A stretch of 64,000 bases of DNA from contig NZ_RBXJ01000001.1 in assembly GCF_003635115.1 (NCBI RefSeq), positions 558,001 to 622,000 of the forward strand, in the 5' to 3' direction. Every line of letters begins with the position of its first letter. Position 1 is the first letter of the stretch. Source of the stretch: Microbacterium sp. AG1240 (GTDB lineage: Bacteria; Actinomycetota; Actinomycetes; Actinomycetales; Microbacteriaceae). Below are positions 34,720 to 41,841 of this stretch, piece by piece. The notes beneath the pieces are model-generated. The model did no database searches. It was not told the DNA's origin and was given only the letters and a program-made list of their open reading frames with translations. The position numbers and the translations under genes were made by a program.

Positions 34720-34725
34720 ATATTA
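34720..34725 (-). promoter_or_regulatory. Candidate -10 box of the leftward polysaccharide block
   Basis: TAATAT on the minus strand (34725 to 34720) stands out in GC-rich sequence. Transcription would begin about 7 nt on, only a few bases before the ATG at 34709, so the mRNA would be leaderless or nearly so. No good -35 box is seen. Confidence 0.4.
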
Positions 34726-34785
34726 ACGCGCGCGAAATCCGTGCGCGCTCGCCGCGTGACGTCGCCTTTCGCCTGATGTCGCCCG

Positions 34786-34947
34786 TCAGGTGACGGCGGG
34801 CCGCTCGGCGCGAAGCCGCTCTTCGCGCTCGAGGTTCTCCGTCTCTTGTCGACGGTCGGCGGATGCTGCGGCGCGCCCGAAGACGAGCGCCACCCCGCCG
34901 GCGATGACGACGTAGAGCGACAGCAGCAGAAGAAGATGAACGACCAT
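34786..34947 (-). CDS. Single-pass small membrane protein, 53 aa
   Basis: A 53-aa protein starting MVVHLLLLLSLYVVIAGG: one membrane helix (about 4-23) followed by a highly charged tail (RRQETENLEREERLRAERP) likely to be a cytoplasmic helix. The ATG at 34947 has a strong GGGGAG ribosome site at ideal spacing, which is the main evidence. It stands alone, leftward, upstream of the polysaccharide block and divergent from the palindrome-controlled gene at 35171. No family recognised. Confidence 0.65.
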   Translation of the reverse strand: MVVHLLLLLSLYVVIAGGVALVFGRAAASADRRQETENLEREERLRAERPAVT

Positions 34948-35076
34948 GGTGACTCCCCAGTGAATCGACCGTTGTGGATCAAGTTAGCCCTCCACGCGGT
35001 CGCGGCGGGTGAGATACCTCTCATGTCGGGCGAAGTGTTGTGGACTTTCAATCCCACGTCCAGACTTTACGCGATT

Positions 35077-35108
35077 TGTCCCCCGAATGGGGGACACGGA
35101 TGTATGCT
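35077..35108 (+). promoter_or_regulatory. TGTCCCCC palindrome with -10-like box, copy 2
   Basis: TGTCCCCC-GAAT-GGGGGACA (35077-35096) is a perfect palindrome with 8-bp arms and a 4-nt spacer, followed 6 nt later by TATGCT (35103-35108). It has the same design as the site at 6394. It precedes the small zinc-ribbon-like gene at 35171 and is probably its operator. Confidence 0.5.
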
Positions 35109-35116
35109 CGCCGACA

Positions 35117-35155
35117 GCCCGCTCCGTGACGGAGGCACCCCTGATCGGAGCGGGC
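35117..35155 (+). promoter_or_regulatory. Attenuator-like hairpin in the leader of the 72-aa gene
   Basis: GCCCGCTCCG (35117-35126) pairs perfectly with CGGAGCGGGC (35146-35155). An alternative, smaller hairpin CTCCG-TGA-CGGAG (35122-35134) uses part of the same left arm, so the two folds exclude each other. The hairpin ends 15 nt before the ATG at 35171. A short frame (ATG at 35104, 21 codons) spans it. Confidence 0.4.
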
Positions 35156-35170
35156 CTCTAGGGAGATGAC

Positions 35171-35389
35171 ATGGCGACGATTGCCTTTCCGCGGCTGGTC
35201 AGCGTGACCGTCCGTCGAGCGCACGCGAGCCCCCGCCCGAGCCTCCGGGATGCGATCAACCGCATGGTCTATGGACGAACAACGGTGACCTGCGAAGAAT
35301 GCGGCACCCCGCTTCGCCCCCACCGTGCGGTTTGGCGAGGCGCTCATCCTTACTGCTCCGCGGAGCACGAGGCCGCCGACTCGTTCTGA
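35171..35389 (+). CDS. Small putative zinc-binding protein, 72 aa
   Basis: 72 aa: a basic N-terminal half and a compact C-terminal half with CEECG (Cys41, Cys44) and YCSAEH (Cys62, His66), a C-x2-C-x17-C-x3-H pattern that could hold one zinc ion, reminiscent of TRASH/zinc-ribbon modules. The ATG follows GGGAGATGAC. Upstream lie a 20-bp palindrome and an attenuator-like hairpin, so expression appears tightly controlled. No enzymatic role is visible; it may bind DNA, RNA or a protein partner. Confidence 0.72.
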   Translation: MATIAFPRLVSVTVRRAHASPRPSLRDAINRMVYGRTTVTCEECGTPLRPHRAVWRGAHPYCSAEHEAADSF

Positions 35390-35485
35390 CGACGGCGTCG
35401 GCGGCGAGCGTTCCTCGCGGCCGGTCGTGCGCGGCACTACCCTGTGGGCAGCGAACGTGGGGGTCGCTGTGACGACGGGGGAGAG

Positions 35486-36565
35486 ATGGCGCGCACGACC
35501 GGTGGGGGCGCCGAGGTGCCTCCGCCCGGCGGACGTCGCGTGCGAGGGCGCGCGTGGACGGTCGTCGCGACGGTGCTCATCGTGGTCGGGGCGCTTCTCG
35601 CGCCGGTGGCCGCAGCCGCGGCGTGGGCGAACACGACCCTCACCGACACCGACCGGTTCGTCGAGACCTACGCGCCGCTGGCGCGCGATCCCGCGGTGCG
35701 CGCGTTCGTCACCGACGAGACCGTTCGCGTCATCTCAGAGCAGGTCGACATCGCGCAGCTCACCTCCGATGCCATCGACGGCATCATCGGCCTCGGCACC
35801 GGGCCCGTGGCTGCGCAGGCGCTGGAGGCGGTGAAGGGATCGGTCGCCGAGGGACTCGAATCGCTCGTGCGGTCGAAGGTGGGTGACCTCGTCGCATCCG
35901 AGGGGTTCGAGACGGTCTGGACGAACGCGTTGCGGATCACGCACGTGCAGCTCACCGCAGCCCTCGAGGGCGACCCCGACGCGCTGGTGGATCTGGCAGA
36001 CGACGGCTCGATCGGCATCCAGCTCGCACCGATCGTCGACGCGGCGACGCAGATGCTGGTGTCGGACGGGTTCTCGTTCGCCGACCGGATCCCCGCGACC
36101 GACCGGGTGATCGTCGTGGCGCAGTCGGATGCGCTCCCGGCGATCCAGCGCGGGAATGACGTCGTCGTGGTCGCGGGGGCATGGTTGCCGTGGATCGTGC
36201 TGCTACTGATCGCCGCGGGTGTCGCGGTCGCCCGGCGCCGGTGGGTCGCGCTGATGTGGGCGGGGATCGCGGTGGCCGCGACGATGACGGTGCTCGTAGT
36301 GGCGCTGGCCGTCGTCGGTGCCGTGGTCGCAGACGGGATCGTCTCGTCGAACGTTCCCGCGGGGGTGGTCGACGCCCTTCTCGGTGCCGCGTTCACGCCC
36401 CTCCGCGAGGCGGCGGTGCTCGCGATCGTGGGGGCGCTGGTGGCGGGGGTCGTGGGCTGGGTCGCGGGTCCGTGGCGCGTGCCGCGGATGCTGCAGGGCC
36501 TCGCACTCACCCGCGCACGGGGAGTGCGCGCTGCGGTGCGATCTCGGACGACGGCGTCGCGCTGA
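35486..36565 (+). CDS. Membrane protein with large extracytoplasmic domain
   Basis: 359 aa. One membrane helix near the N-terminus (VVATVLIVVGALLAPVAAAA) is followed by about 170 residues likely outside the cell (TDTDRFVETYAPLARDPAVR, later AALEGDPDALVDL), then three more helices in the last 130 residues (LPWIVLLLIAAGVAVARRR and two Ala/Val-rich segments). Similar proteins are common in actinobacteria and unnamed. I chose the ATG at 35486 with GGGGGAGAG as ribosome site instead of the upstream frame start at 35444. No neighbour suggests a role. Confidence 0.75.
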   Translation: MARTTGGGAEVPPPGGRRVRGRAWTVVATVLIVVGALLAPVAAAAAWANTTLTDTDRFVETYAPLARDPAVRAFVTDETVRVISEQVDIAQLTSDAIDGIIGLGTGPVAAQALEAVKGSVAEGLESLVRSKVGDLVASEGFETVWTNALRITHVQLTAALEGDPDALVDLADDGSIGIQLAPIVDAATQMLVSDGFSFADRIPATDRVIVVAQSDALPAIQRGNDVVVVAGAWLPWIVLLLIAAGVAVARRRWVALMWAGIAVAATMTVLVVALAVVGAVVADGIVSSNVPAGVVDALLGAAFTPLREAAVLAIVGALVAGVVGWVAGPWRVPRMLQGLALTRARGVRAAVRSRTTASR

Positions 36566-36653
36566 GCCCGGGTTGCCGGGAGGCGCAAGCCCCCGACGTC
36601 GTTCGTCGGCCGGTCGTAGGGTGAGGCGATCCACCCCCCGAGAGGAGTCGACC

Positions 36654-37109
36654 ATGTCTCTGCCCATCGACAAGCTGGCCGTGCACAGCCCCGATTTCGA
36701 CACGCTCACGCGAATCCCCGAGGAGTTCTCGGCCGACGGCGGCAACCGCGTGCCGCGCGTGACCTTCGACGGCGTTCCGGAGGGAACCGTAGAGCTTGCG
36801 GTGATCGTGCATGATCCGGATGCTCCGTTGCCCCAGGGATTCACGCACTGGGTGGTCTACGGTGTCGCGGCCGATGCCACCGAGCTCGACATCGACGCCG
36901 ACGGCATCCGTCAGGGGCCGAACACCGCGGGGGTCACCTCGTACTACGGGCCGCAGCCGCCCGCCGGCCACGGCGAGCACCACTACTACTTCTGGGTGTT
37001 CGCGCTCTCGCGTCCGGTCGAAGGTACGCCGTCGCGCGAGGAGTTCCTCGACCAGTACGCCGACGCCATCATCGAGCAGGCGCGCACCGTCGGCCTGTTC
37101 TCGCGCTGA
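36654..37109 (+). CDS. YbhB/YbcL-type phosphatidylethanolamine-binding protein
   Basis: 151 aa, the usual length of bacterial PEBP (Raf kinase inhibitor-like) proteins. Hallmarks are VIVHDPDAPLPQGFTHWVVYG, which forms the ligand pocket, NTAGVTSYYGPQPPAGHGEHHYYF split over two strands, and FALSRPVEG. It is cytoplasmic with no signal sequence. The ATG has a GAGAGGAG ribosome site. It is monocistronic between an unrelated membrane-protein gene and a repeat-flanked endonuclease gene. Bacterial members have no firmly established function. Confidence 0.92.
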   Translation: MSLPIDKLAVHSPDFDTLTRIPEEFSADGGNRVPRVTFDGVPEGTVELAVIVHDPDAPLPQGFTHWVVYGVAADATELDIDADGIRQGPNTAGVTSYYGPQPPAGHGEHHYYFWVFALSRPVEGTPSREEFLDQYADAIIEQARTVGLFSR

Positions 37110-37171
37110 CCTTCGCTGCGCCGCATCCGTCGGCCGCCGTTCCCCTGCGGGTGCGGGGCGCCGCGTGGGGC

Positions 37172-37256
37172 GTGCGGTTCGGAGGGAATGTGCGGTTCGG
37201 AGGGCGGATGGGGGCGGGGGCTCCTCCGGTGTGCGCATCTCCTCCGGTGCGCGCAT
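37172..37256. repeat. Tandem 18-bp repeats, left flank of the HNH gene
   Basis: Two tandem copies of GTGCGGTTCGGAGGG plus three bases (37172-37189, 37190-37207) are followed by two tandem copies of CTCCTCCGGTGNGCGCAT (37221-37238, 37239-37256). The GGAGG-rich and CTCC-rich halves are roughly complementary, forming a degenerate nested inverted repeat related to that at 38840-38907 on the other side of the HNH gene. Confidence 0.7.
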
Positions 37257-37340
37257 GGGCACTGGCGGCAGGGACGCCGTGGATCGTGCGCGCCCAGGGG
37301 AAATTCCGCCAGCGTGCGCGCGGATGAGGGTGATGTCTGC

Positions 37341-38756
37341 CTAGAAGGGTGGCGGGTCACCGTCGGGCACGAAGGCGACGTAGCGCTCGGGCTTGTCGAT
37401 GGTGGTGTGACCGAGGGGTGAGGTCCACTTGATCGACCCGTCGGGGAGCTGCCGGGCCGTCCACGTGGTTTCGGTCTTGAGCGTGTGATGTCGCTTGCAC
37501 AGGCAGGCGAGATTGGTCACATCGGTGGCTCCGCCGAGCGCCCAGTCGTCATTGTGGTCGGTATCGCAGTAGCGGGCCGGCATTCGGCACCCGGGGAAGC
37601 GGCAATGGACGTCGCGTGCGGCGAGAAACCTCTCCATCGCCCGGTTGCGTTGGTAGCGGTCGACGGCGAGCACGGCGCCGGTAACGGGGTGGGTGAGAAT
37701 GCGATCCCATCCGGGTGCGGCGGCCATGAGACAGCGGGCAGTTTCGGCGTCGACCGGACTGACTCCGTCGATCTTCGCTCCGCGGTCGGAGACTCCGGCG
37801 GCCGTGAGAGCGGGAACCACGACCTGCACCTGCGCACGGATGGCTCCGAGCCCGCCGGGCACCACGTCGGCGGTCGGATCGATGGCCGGTTGCCCGGTCA
37901 GCATGAGGTCGCACGCGAGATCGGCGCGCATCTGATCGAGCGTTCGCGTGTCGTGAACGACGGTGTCGGAAGCGTCATCGGTGTCGGATGCCGCGTCGGC
38001 GTCGTGAAGGTCGGAGTCGGATGCGTCACCGGAGTCGGATGCGGCGTCACCGTCGCGTTCGGCGGAGGCCGCAGCATCCGCCTCGGTGTCGGTGCTCGTG
38101 GCTGCGGCAACCGAGCGCACGGCGTGAGCCTGCCGGGTGAGGCGGTCGCGCATGGCGCGCACGAGAGTGATGGAGTGGCGTACGACGAGCTCGCCGATGC
38201 CGTCGCCGACGTCGTTGACCCAGACGCGGCGCTCGTTCTCGGCGCGCGCGTGGCGGACGGTGATCGACTCGGGGTGCAGCTCTTCGGCGATCGCGCGGGC
38301 GAGGGTGCGCGTGCGCGCGACGGTGTCGGTCGACGCGCGCTCGAGCACGACCTCTTCGAAGGCCTGCCGCTCGTTCGGATCGTCGATCACCGCACCCTCT
38401 TCGCGGATGACGCTCGCGTGGCGCATCGAGATGCGGCCCTCTGACAAGGCGTCGAGCGTGGCGGGCCACTTGTCGACGAGGTCGATCGCGTCGTTCATGC
38501 GTCGCTGCACGACGCGGTCGTTCCACCGCAGCGCGATGCCGATCTCGGCGGCGATCGACCGCAGTTGCATCTCGCGCACCTGCACGGTCTTGGGTTTGTG
38601 GGCGGAGCGAGAAAGGGCCACGCGCATCGCGGTGGCGAAACCCATGACGTTCTCGGCCTCGAGAGCGGCGGCCGCGCGCTCGTTCTCGACGAGCGTGCTC
38701 ACGACGTCGTCGATGACCGCATCGTCGCGATCATCGAAGGTCGGGTTCGTGGTCAT
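37341..38756 (-). CDS. DUF222 and HNH endonuclease domain protein (13E12 repeat family)
   Basis: 471 aa. The N-terminal two thirds is a DUF222 domain (AALEAENVMGFATAMRVALS, WPATLDALSEGRISMRHA), interrupted by a low-complexity Asp/Ser/Ala stretch near residues 225-270. The C-terminus is an HNH nuclease: CRFPGC, ARYCDTDHNDDW and LACLCKRHHTLK give the zinc cysteines and catalytic histidines. Proteins of this build are the 13E12-repeat proteins of actinobacteria, often multicopy. The ATG at 38756 gives the normal N-terminus. Related nested inverted repeats on both sides suggest that the gene moves or has moved as a unit. Confidence 0.88.
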   Translation of the reverse strand: MTTNPTFDDRDDAVIDDVVSTLVENERAAAALEAENVMGFATAMRVALSRSAHKPKTVQVREMQLRSIAAEIGIALRWNDRVVQRRMNDAIDLVDKWPATLDALSEGRISMRHASVIREEGAVIDDPNERQAFEEVVLERASTDTVARTRTLARAIAEELHPESITVRHARAENERRVWVNDVGDGIGELVVRHSITLVRAMRDRLTRQAHAVRSVAAATSTDTEADAAASAERDGDAASDSGDASDSDLHDADAASDTDDASDTVVHDTRTLDQMRADLACDLMLTGQPAIDPTADVVPGGLGAIRAQVQVVVPALTAAGVSDRGAKIDGVSPVDAETARCLMAAAPGWDRILTHPVTGAVLAVDRYQRNRAMERFLAARDVHCRFPGCRMPARYCDTDHNDDWALGGATDVTNLACLCKRHHTLKTETTWTARQLPDGSIKWTSPLGHTTIDKPERYVAFVPDGDPPPF

Positions 38757-38839
38757 GGCTCCAGTGTCGCAGATACCTCCGACATCGAACCGGGCCGGCC
38801 GGGCCGCCCGACCGGGTAACCGCCGAAGCGCGTTCACTG

Positions 38840-38907
38840 CGGAGGAGATGTGCACTACGGAGGGCGTACAGGCGCCAAACGGCCCTCCGAAATTCACATC
38901 TCCTCCG
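38840..38907. repeat. Nested inverted repeat, right flank of the HNH gene
   Basis: Outer arms CGGAGGAGATGTG (38840-38852) and CACATCTCCTCCG (38895-38907) are perfect over 13 bp. Inside, CGGAGGGC (38858-38865) pairs with GCCCTCCG (38882-38889). The two 5-nt interruptions are at matching positions. The left flank of the HNH gene has the same GGAGG/CTCC architecture in degenerate form. Confidence 0.82.
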
Positions 38908-38964
38908 TTGCGGGCGAGGGGGTCAAGAACCCGCCACCGGGGCAAGGTCTGGGATGCTCGACCC

Positions 38965-39465
38965 ATGCTCTTCCTGCCCGACGACGACTACGCGCTGATC
39001 GAGCGGTCGGTGCCGCTGGCGTGCGTCGACTTCGTTCCCGAACGCTCGGTCGGCGGTCGCCGCGAGATCGGACTCATCCTGCGCGAGTCGCCGCACGGCC
39101 GGGTCTGGTGCCACCTCGGCGGACGCATCGGGCGCGGCGAGAGCATTCGCGAGGCGCTCGGCCGGCACGCGCGCGACACGATCGCCGTCGACCTCGAGCT
39201 GCCCGCCGATCCGCAGCCGGGATACGTGTATCAGTGGTTTCCTCCCGACGATCCGCCGACGGATGCTGCGCACCTGCGCTACGGCGACGACCCGCGCAAG
39301 CACGCGATCGGGTTGTCGTTCGTGGTGACCGCGATCGGCGATCCGCAGTCGCAGAACGAGGCGCTCGACTTCGGGTGGTTCGCCGTCGACGACCTGCCGC
39401 AGCCGCTGTGGCCGGGGTGCGAGGCGTTGTTCGAACGATTGCTCGCGCTGCCTAGGCTGGCGTGA
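38965..39465 (+). CDS. NUDIX-like protein (DUF4916-type) with degenerate Nudix box
   Basis: 166 aa. The fold and the segment GGRIGRGESIREALGRHARD follow the Nudix box (G-x5-E-x7-RE-U-x-EE-x-GU), but the second half is changed: RE is RH and the metal-binding EE pair is DT. GDP-mannose mannosyl hydrolases and DUF4916 relatives also have altered boxes, so a nucleotide-sugar substrate is possible. The ATG at 38965 opens directly at MLFLPDDDYALIERSVPLA. Its stop overlaps the ATG of the acetyltransferase gene (TGATG), so the two are coupled. Confidence 0.78.
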   Translation: MLFLPDDDYALIERSVPLACVDFVPERSVGGRREIGLILRESPHGRVWCHLGGRIGRGESIREALGRHARDTIAVDLELPADPQPGYVYQWFPPDDPPTDAAHLRYGDDPRKHAIGLSFVVTAIGDPQSQNEALDFGWFAVDDLPQPLWPGCEALFERLLALPRLA

Positions 39466-39917
39466 TGGGAGTTCAGGTCAGGCGCGTTCTCGCAACAGAC
39501 GAAGCCGCGTGGTCGCGGCTCTACGAGGGCTACCGCGCGTTCTACGCACTCGACGATGATGCGCGAGCGGTGAGAACCACGTGGGAGTGGGTGTCGACCG
39601 CGCAGCACGGTTTGGTCGGGCTGGTCGCCTCCGTCGACGACGAGCTCGTCGGGCTCGCTCACCTGCGTCGATTCGCGCGACCGTCGAGCGCGACGATGGG
39701 GCTGTATCTCGACGACCTCTTCACTGCTCCCGAGGCCCGCGGCTCGGGTGTCGCGACGGCCCTGCTGGAGGAGGCGGCCGCGCTCGCCGCAGCGGAGGGC
39801 GCGAGTGTCGTGCGCTGGATCACGGCATCCGATAACGCCGCGGCACGCCGCGTGTACGACCGGGTGGCAGCGGCCACGCCCTGGGTCACCTACGACATGA
39901 AGCCCGCTGCTCGCTAG
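39465..39917 (+). CDS. GNAT family N-acetyltransferase
   Basis: 150 aa, one GNAT domain. The beta4 strand GLYLDDLFTAPEARGSGVATALL carries the acetyl-CoA loop (R-G-S-G-V-A), followed by a typical alpha3 and the late GASVVRWITASDNAAARRVYDR segment. It acetylates an unknown amine, probably a small molecule. The ATG at 39465 is preceded in frame by a GTG at 39462; the ATG overlaps the NUDIX stop by one base. No terminator is evident before the convergent permease gene 79 nt on. Confidence 0.9.
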   Translation: MGVQVRRVLATDEAAWSRLYEGYRAFYALDDDARAVRTTWEWVSTAQHGLVGLVASVDDELVGLAHLRRFARPSSATMGLYLDDLFTAPEARGSGVATALLEEAAALAAAEGASVVRWITASDNAAARRVYDRVAAATPWVTYDMKPAAR

Positions 39918-39996
39918 GCAGCGCCATCGCCGTTCCGTCGGTGTCGTCGCCGACCTGGTTCGCGGACGAACCGCCGGGCGGTGGGACTCGCCGACC

Positions 39997-40902
39997 TCAG
40001 CGGATGCCGCTGCGGGCGAACCCCTGCACGAAGTACCGCTGGAACAGCAGGAACAGCAGAACCATCGGCAGTACCGAGATCAGAGCCAGTGCCATGCTGG
40101 CGCTGTAGTCGGGTGTCGACTGCCCCTTGAGGTAGAGAAGGCCGATGGGGAGGGTGAAGAGCGCGGGATCTTTCAGTGCGATGAGGGGCCAAGCGAAGTC
40201 GTTCCAGCTGCCGAGCAGGGTGAGCAGCGTCAGCACCGCGACGAGTGGTTTGCTCAGAGGAAGCACGATCGCCACGAACGTGCGGACGTGCCCGGCGCCA
40301 TCCATGCGGGCAGCCTCGATCAGCTCCTGCGGGATGCCGAGGAAGAATTGGCGCGCGAGGAAGAGTCCGAAGGCGGCAGCTGCCCCCGGGAGGATGACCG
40401 ACCAGTAGGTGCCGGCCAGTTGCAACCCGGTCACCAACCGGAATTGGGCGACCATGATCGCCTGCACCGGGATCATCATGGTCGACAAGGCAAGGATGAA
40501 CAGGATGCCGCGTCCGGCGAAGCGGATGCGGGCGAACGCATACCCGGCGAGAAGGTTCACCGTCACCGTGAGCGCCGTGACGAATGCGCCGATGACGAGA
40601 GAGTTCACGAACCAGTCGGCCACAGGGAACCGATCGAACACCGTGGTGAAATTCTCCGTGCTCAGCGCGCTTGGCCACAGTTGCACGCCGCCCGGACGGA
40701 AGACCTCGCCACGAGGGGAGAACGCGATGACCAGCATCCAGTACAGCGGGAAGAAGACCAGTGCCGATGCCACGATGGCCAGCGCGATGCGCACGACCAG
40801 ACCGAGCGTCGATCCGTTGCGACGACCGCGGACCCGCCGTGGGGCGCCCGCACGCGGCGGCTCGGCCACGGGGGCGATCTGAGTCAGGGTGGAAGAAGTC
40901 AT
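39997..40902 (-). CDS. ABC transporter permease, MalG type (CUT1)
   Basis: 301 aa with six membrane helices. The conserved EAA loop that docks with the ATPase is present (EAARMDGAGHVRTFVAIVLPL is split around residue 215), and LSTMMIPVQAIMV and SWNDFAWPLIAL are typical of the family. It pairs with the permease at 40912, 9 nt upstream. No ATPase gene lies in the operon, so it probably shares a general ATPase (MsiK-like) encoded elsewhere, as is common for CUT1 importers in actinobacteria. Confidence 0.9.
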   Translation of the reverse strand: MTSSTLTQIAPVAEPPRAGAPRRVRGRRNGSTLGLVVRIALAIVASALVFFPLYWMLVIAFSPRGEVFRPGGVQLWPSALSTENFTTVFDRFPVADWFVNSLVIGAFVTALTVTVNLLAGYAFARIRFAGRGILFILALSTMMIPVQAIMVAQFRLVTGLQLAGTYWSVILPGAAAAFGLFLARQFFLGIPQELIEAARMDGAGHVRTFVAIVLPLSKPLVAVLTLLTLLGSWNDFAWPLIALKDPALFTLPIGLLYLKGQSTPDYSASMALALISVLPMVLLFLLFQRYFVQGFARSGIR

Positions 40903-40911
40903 GGATGCTTC

Positions 40912-41841
40912 CTACTCGACGGTGTCGCGCGAGCGACTCGTGCGCCATTGGATGTATGTGAAGACCAGGGTGATGAGGAGGATCACGACGCCCAGAGCGG
41001 CTCCGTACCCCTGTTCGCGAATCTGGAACCCGTTGCGGTAGGCGTAGGTGCCGAGCACCGATGTGGAGAATCCCGGACCGCCTCCGGTCATGACGAAGAC
41101 GATGTCGAACACCTGGAACGATGCGATGACATTCATGATCAGCAGGAAGAAGGTCGAGGGACCGACCAGCGGCGCGGTGATGCTGCGGAACAGTTGCCAC
41201 CGGTTCGCGCCGTCGAGTCGAGCGGCCTCGTACAGCTCGGGGGAGACGCTCTGCAGGCCGGCCAGGTAGATGACCATGTTGAAACCGATCCGCAGCCAGA
41301 TCGCGGTGATCATCACCGAGACGAAGGCCGCCGTCCCGTCGGACTGCCAGGCGACCGGGGAGAGACCGAGCGCTTGGATGGTCTTGTTGATGACACCTGA
41401 CCCCTCGCTGAACATCGTCACCGCGATCATTCCGGACGCCACCCCGGAGATGACCAGAGGTAGCACGATGAACGTTCGGAAGAGGCCCTTGGCAGGCAAC
41501 ACCGAGTTGAGGAGCACCGCGAGGGCGAGGCCGCCCACCAACTCGATAGGGACGGTGATGGCGGTGAAAAGAAGCGTGTTGCCGAGGCTCTGCCAGAACA
41601 CCGGATCGCCGAGCATGCGACTGTAGTTGGCGAGCCCGACCCATTCCGGGTCGCCGAATCCCTGCGAGCTGGTGAACGACAGCTGCACCGCGAACACGAT
41701 GGGGACGAACAGGAACAGCCCCATGAGGAGCATGTTCGGCGCGATGAAGCCGTAGCCGGTCAGCGTCTCGCGAACGCGCGCCCGCCGCAGCCGTCCCGGC
41801 AGAGCGACGCCGGAGCGGCCGCGGACGGACGCGACGGTCAT
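40912..41841 (-). CDS. ABC transporter permease, MalF type (CUT1)
   Basis: 309 aa with six membrane helices. The family EAA motif appears as YEAARLDGANRWQLFRSITA, and the late VFVMTGGGPGFSTSVLGTYAY segment is diagnostic of sugar permeases. The ATG at 41841 overlaps the stop of the receptor gene (ATGA). With the MalG-type partner and the receptor it forms a carbohydrate importer without its own ATPase, lying downstream of a NodB-like and an 87-aa gene that are divergent from a YcaO gene. Confidence 0.92.
   Translation of the reverse strand: MTVASVRGRSGVALPGRLRRARVRETLTGYGFIAPNMLLMGLFLFVPIVFAVQLSFTSSQGFGDPEWVGLANYSRMLGDPVFWQSLGNTLLFTAITVPIELVGGLALAVLLNSVLPAKGLFRTFIVLPLVISGVASGMIAVTMFSEGSGVINKTIQALGLSPVAWQSDGTAAFVSVMITAIWLRIGFNMVIYLAGLQSVSPELYEAARLDGANRWQLFRSITAPLVGPSTFFLLIMNVIASFQVFDIVFVMTGGGPGFSTSVLGTYAYRNGFQIREQGYGAALGVVILLITLVFTYIQWRTSRSRDTVE

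Noticed and set aside
37987..38090. Repetitive Asp/Ser/Ala-coding stretch in the HNH gene as a possible CRISPR or minisatellite
   Set aside because: The repeats are irregular, in frame and within a known variable linker of DUF222 proteins; there are no spacers.
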